Shown here: one piece after another, positions 59,263 to 64,000 of the stretch
Layout: each line of letters starts with the position of its first letter
How positions within the stretch are numbered: position 1 is the first letter of the stretch
Assembly: GCF_900167525.1 (NCBI RefSeq)
Contig: NZ_FUZQ01000001.1
Location: 806,001 to 870,000 of the forward strand
Direction: 5' to 3'
DNA from: Krasilnikoviella flava
GTDB taxonomy: Bacteria > Actinomycetota > Actinomycetes > Actinomycetales > Cellulomonadaceae
DNA: 64,000 bases
Position numbers and translations under genes: made by a program
Notes under the pieces: generated by a model
Told to the model about the DNA's origin: nothing
The model's input: the letters and a program-made list of their open reading frames with translations, nothing else
Databases searched by the model: none

Positions 59263-59322
59263 CGAGGTAGTTGAGATCCCGGCGAGGTAGTTCAGGTCCC
59301 GGCGAGGTAGTTCAGGTCCGTC
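59263..59322. repeat. Three tandem 20-bp repeats with CGAGGTAGTT
   Basis: Three consecutive 20-bp units begin at 59263, 59283 and 59303. Each starts cgaggtagtt; the second unit is cgaggtagttcaggtcccgg. The last unit runs into the stop codon of the DUF6194 gene. The same motif and period occur at 201-230. Confidence 0.85.
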
Positions 59323-59785
59323 ACCCGAGCGACCGCCGGCGCTCGGCACGCCCCCGGGCCGCGTCGTGCGCCTCGCGCAGCAGGTCCAGGACCGCCCCGG
59401 TCGTGCTCGCTCCCGGGTTCACGACGCACACCCACCCCAGGTCCCCGTACAGCGGGTGCGGGAGGAAGGCGTCGAGGACGACGGCGCCCTCCGGCGCCCG
59501 GCCCTGCACGAGCTCGGACAACCGGTCGCGGCCGACGTGAACGTTGACCCGCCACCGGTCGGGCCGGTCGAGGTCGCAGCCGACGTCGTCCGGGTAGTTC
59601 TTGGTGACGACCGTGCCGTACGGCTGCCCGGTGGTCGGCACCTGCCCGTCGGGCGCGTAGTAGAAGAACGCGTCGCCCCACGCGATCTCCGGCGTGCCGT
59701 CACCGGGGCGCGGTTCGAGGACGAGCACCCCCTCGAGGTCTCGCACGGCCGCGATGATCTGACCCATACTCGTGTCGTTGCTCAT
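59321..59785 (-). CDS. DUF6194-family protein
   Basis: A 154-residue cytosolic protein. It starts MGQIIAAVRDLEGVLVLEPR and continues TPEIAWGDAFFYYAPDGQVP and VVTKNYPDDVGCDL, a pattern I associate with DUF6194. It ends in a basic Arg/Ala-rich tail. Function unknown. It is divergent from the MerR-type regulator (about 40 bp between starts), which may control it. Confidence 0.75.
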   Translation of the reverse strand: MSNDTSMGQIIAAVRDLEGVLVLEPRPGDGTPEIAWGDAFFYYAPDGQVPTTGQPYGTVVTKNYPDDVGCDLDRPDRWRVNVHVGRDRLSELVQGRAPEGAVVLDAFLPHPLYGDLGWVCVVNPGASTTGAVLDLLREAHDAARGRAERRRSLG

Positions 59786-59826
59786 GGTTCAAGCGTGACC
59801 TTCAAGTGCTTCTGTGGGGTGTGAGG

Positions 59827-60549
59827 ATGGACCGTCCGCTGCGGACCGTGGACGTCGCGCGGGCGACCGACTACTCCGTGCAGCAGGTGCGTGACCTCGA
59901 GCGGCTCGGCGTCGTCCCGCCCGCCGTCCGCGCGCCGAACGGGTACCGCACCTACGACGCCCGCCATGTCCGGGCCGTCCGCGCCTACCGGGGCCTCGCC
60001 GCCGCTGTCGGGCCCGCCGTCGCGCGTCGGACGATGACCGCGCTCCAGGGTGCAGCCGTCGCGGACGCCGCGGCCGCGGTCACCCAGCTCCACGCAGGGC
60101 TCGCCGCCGAGCGTGCCCAGACCCTCCAGGCGCTCGACGCGCTCGACGCGATCCGGGCGGAGCCGACCGCCCCCTCGGCCGGCGGCATGCTGACGATCAC
60201 CGAGCTGGCCGACGCCCTCGGGGTGCGCACCTCGACCCTGCGCCACTGGGAGTCCGAGGGACTCCTGGCCCCGGAACGGGTCGGCTCCCTCCGCGCCCGC
60301 GTCTACGACAGGCGCACCGTCGCCACGGCCCGCGTGGTCGCCGTGCTCCGGTCGGCGGGGTACGGCATCCCCGCGCTGCACCGCGTCGTCGCGACGTGGC
60401 GGGGACTGGGCCGGAGCCCGGACGCCGAGCACGCCCTGCAGTCGCGGCTGGACCAGATCGCGACCCGGTCGGTGGCGCTGCTGCGGGCCGGGGCGGACCT
60501 TGCCGCCGTGCTGGACGACGTCGGCGAGCCGGAGGCCGAGCCGGCCTGA
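59827..60549 (+). CDS. MerR-type regulator with two HTH domains (TioE-like)
   Basis: About 240 residues with two MerR-like DNA-binding segments. The N-terminal one reads TVDVARATDYSVQQVRDLER then PNGYRTYDARHVRAVRAYRG. The second, about 120 residues later, reads LTITELADALGVRTSTLRHW then RRTVATARVVAVLRSAGYGI. A single MerR domain is normal, so this is a fused double. ATG 59827 is chosen because GTGAGG precedes it; GTG and upstream frame are alternatives. It is divergent from the DUF6194 gene. No effector-binding Cys cluster is visible. Confidence 0.82.
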   Translation: MDRPLRTVDVARATDYSVQQVRDLERLGVVPPAVRAPNGYRTYDARHVRAVRAYRGLAAAVGPAVARRTMTALQGAAVADAAAAVTQLHAGLAAERAQTLQALDALDAIRAEPTAPSAGGMLTITELADALGVRTSTLRHWESEGLLAPERVGSLRARVYDRRTVATARVVAVLRSAGYGIPALHRVVATWRGLGRSPDAEHALQSRLDQIATRSVALLRAGADLAAVLDDVGEPEAEPA

Positions 60550-60676
60550 TCCGCCCCGTGGCACGCTCCGGGGGAAGTGCCGACGGCGCGCCCGGACCGG
60601 TCCGACGCCTGTCCTGGAGAGGGAGGGCGACCGAGCACCGCCCGGCGAGCGGAACGGAACCGTGGATGCTGGGAGC

Positions 60677-61492
60677 GTGAGGGATTCCGCGCCGGGGGCC
60701 CACCGCGACGCGATCGTCCGCGGCATCCACGTCGTCGTCGACGGGCCGCCCGACGCTCTGCCGCTGCTGCTCGTGCACGGCTCGGGCGCGACGGCGGCCA
60801 GCTGGTCGCCGATGGTGCCGGGCCTCGACGCGGTGCACCGCGTCGTCGCGATCGACCTGCCCGGGTGCGGGCGCTCGGCGCCTGCGCCCGCGTACGACGT
60901 GCCCGCGCAGGCGGACCGGGTCGCGGGGCTCGTCGACGAGCTGGGCATGCCCCGTCTGCGGGTGGTCGGTCACTCCAGCGGCGGGTACGTCGCGACGGCG
61001 CTCGCCGAGCGTCGTCCGGACCTGGTCGGCTCGCTGGTCCTGCTGAGCACCGGGCCTGCCCCGGACGCGAAGCTTCCGGAGGCGGCGGTCGTCCGCTTCC
61101 TCGTGGGGCGGCCGTTCGGGCCGCTGCTCTGGCCGCTGCGCACCCCGGGGATGCTGCGCCGCGGGATCCGCTCGGTGGCCGCGCGACCGGTCGACGTGCC
61201 CGACGACTTCCTCGCCGACGTGCGCCGCACGCGGTACCGCGACTTCCGGCAGATCATGGCCGGCTACGAGGACTACCTCGCGGCTCGGAGCCTGCCCGAG
61301 CGTCTCACCGCGGTCGGCGCGCCGCTGCTGGTGGTCTTCGGTGACGCGGACCCGCGCTGGGACCCGGCGTCGGCGCACCGGTACGAGGCCGTGCCCGGCG
61401 CCAGGGTCGCGTACCTGGCCGGGGTCGGGCACGTGGCCATGCTCGAGGACCCGCAGGGCGCCACCCGGCTGGTCCTCGACGGCGCCGCCTGA
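60677..61492 (+). CDS. Alpha/beta hydrolase
   Basis: A 271-residue alpha/beta hydrolase: HGSGATAASW oxyanion loop, VVAIDLPGCGRSAPAPAYDV, nucleophile elbow VVGHSSGGYVA (Ser in GHSSG), acid in VVFGDADPRWDPAS and His in GVGHVAMLED. These give a complete catalytic triad. It is a probable esterase or lactonase; substrate unknown. The GTG at 60677 is used; the preceding frame is open but not conserved-looking. It is convergent with asd across a strong terminator. Confidence 0.88.
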   Translation: MRDSAPGAHRDAIVRGIHVVVDGPPDALPLLLVHGSGATAASWSPMVPGLDAVHRVVAIDLPGCGRSAPAPAYDVPAQADRVAGLVDELGMPRLRVVGHSSGGYVATALAERRPDLVGSLVLLSTGPAPDAKLPEAAVVRFLVGRPFGPLLWPLRTPGMLRRGIRSVAARPVDVPDDFLADVRRTRYRDFRQIMAGYEDYLAARSLPERLTAVGAPLLVVFGDADPRWDPASAHRYEAVPGARVAYLAGVGHVAMLEDPQGATRLVLDGAA

Positions 61493-61563
61493 GGCCGGCT
61501 CCCCCGCGGCGCCTCCGCCGGCACGGCCCGGACAGCACAGGCGGGACAGCGCGGGCCGGAAAG

Positions 61564-61603
61564 CACGGGGCACGGCGACGATCGCTCGTCGCCGTGCCCC
61601 GTG
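61564..61603. terminator. Strong terminator between hydrolase and asd
   Basis: A perfect 18-bp stem cacggggcacggcgacga/complement (61564-61581 with 61586-61603) around the loop tcgc, placed between two convergent genes. Confidence 0.9.
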
Positions 61604-61620
61604 GTCCGTCGTGCGTTGCG

Positions 61621-64000
<2,380 letters not shown>

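Noticed and set aside
59263-59322. GAGGTAGT motif resembling the let-7 seed
   Set aside because: A chance resemblance; let-7 is an animal microRNA and has no role here.

Overview
This window is high-GC DNA from an actinobacterium, most plausibly of the Promicromonosporaceae/Cellulomonadaceae type (Cellulosimicrobium, Isoptericola and relatives). The evidence is the strong GC3 bias, a GlnR-type nitrogen regulator, a GlxR/Crp-type regulator, a SigK/RskA/DipZ/MPT70-like locus, many GTG starts, many TGATG/ATGA gene overlaps, and a secreted M6 protease next to glycan-degradation genes. The genus is an inference. Genes are packed tightly. Only two stretches exceed 300 bases without a protein gene: 16262-16622, which holds a tRNA-Pro, a hairpin and a tRNA-like scar, and 48712-49030, which holds an attenuator.

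Layout. 1-16261 is mostly housekeeping: a translationally coupled minus operon (37-aa membrane peptide, nitrobindin-like protein, YgfZ, FUSC exporter), DsrE, YceI, glnR, an alpha/beta hydrolase, nth, crp/glxR, a TetR-controlled FMN reductase plus MFS exporter pair with a clear operator, RidA plus a 54-aa protein, and a bifunctional penicillin-binding protein overlapped by a phosphoesterase. 16355-16431 is tRNA-Pro(CGG), with a partial copy of itself about 140 bp downstream. 16623-28198 is a glycan-utilisation locus: LacI regulator, polysaccharide pyruvyl transferase homologue, two ABC sugar permeases, a Tat-lipoprotein binding protein and two heparinase II/III-type lyases. It has no ATPase of its own.

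30218-39872 is a tight six-gene minus operon: a COG4671-type glycosyltransferase, two GT4 glycosyltransferases, an ABCB-type exporter, a protein with two phosphotransferase (APH-fold) domains, and UDP-glucose 6-dehydrogenase. I read it as an undescribed pathway for making and exporting a glucuronate-containing glycoconjugate. One of its GT4 genes carries an exactly 33-codon, in-phase palindromic insertion related to an intergenic element at 9101-9189.

42150-46295 is a compact SigK stress locus: dipZ, a fasciclin lipoprotein, rskA and sigK. Three promoters of the form CCATCC-N15-(C/T)CGAAC sit before dipZ, the fasciclin gene and sigK, which predicts autoregulation and co-induction. An AbiEi-like gene bracketed by two palindromes follows. 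Next come an aroG-type DAHP synthase with a Trp-Tyr-Trp leader peptide and attenuator, a Nudix hydrolase, a DUF5655 protein, the M6 protease, an amidotransferase/BASS transporter pair, and two ABC systems. The second ABC system is a ytr-like operon with a perfect operator palindrome. The window ends with a double-HTH MerR regulator, a hydrolase, and asd-lysC (lysC runs off the right edge).

Several palindromic repeat families are scattered through the intergenic spaces. I saw no rRNA, no CRISPR array and no recognisable transposase or integrase.
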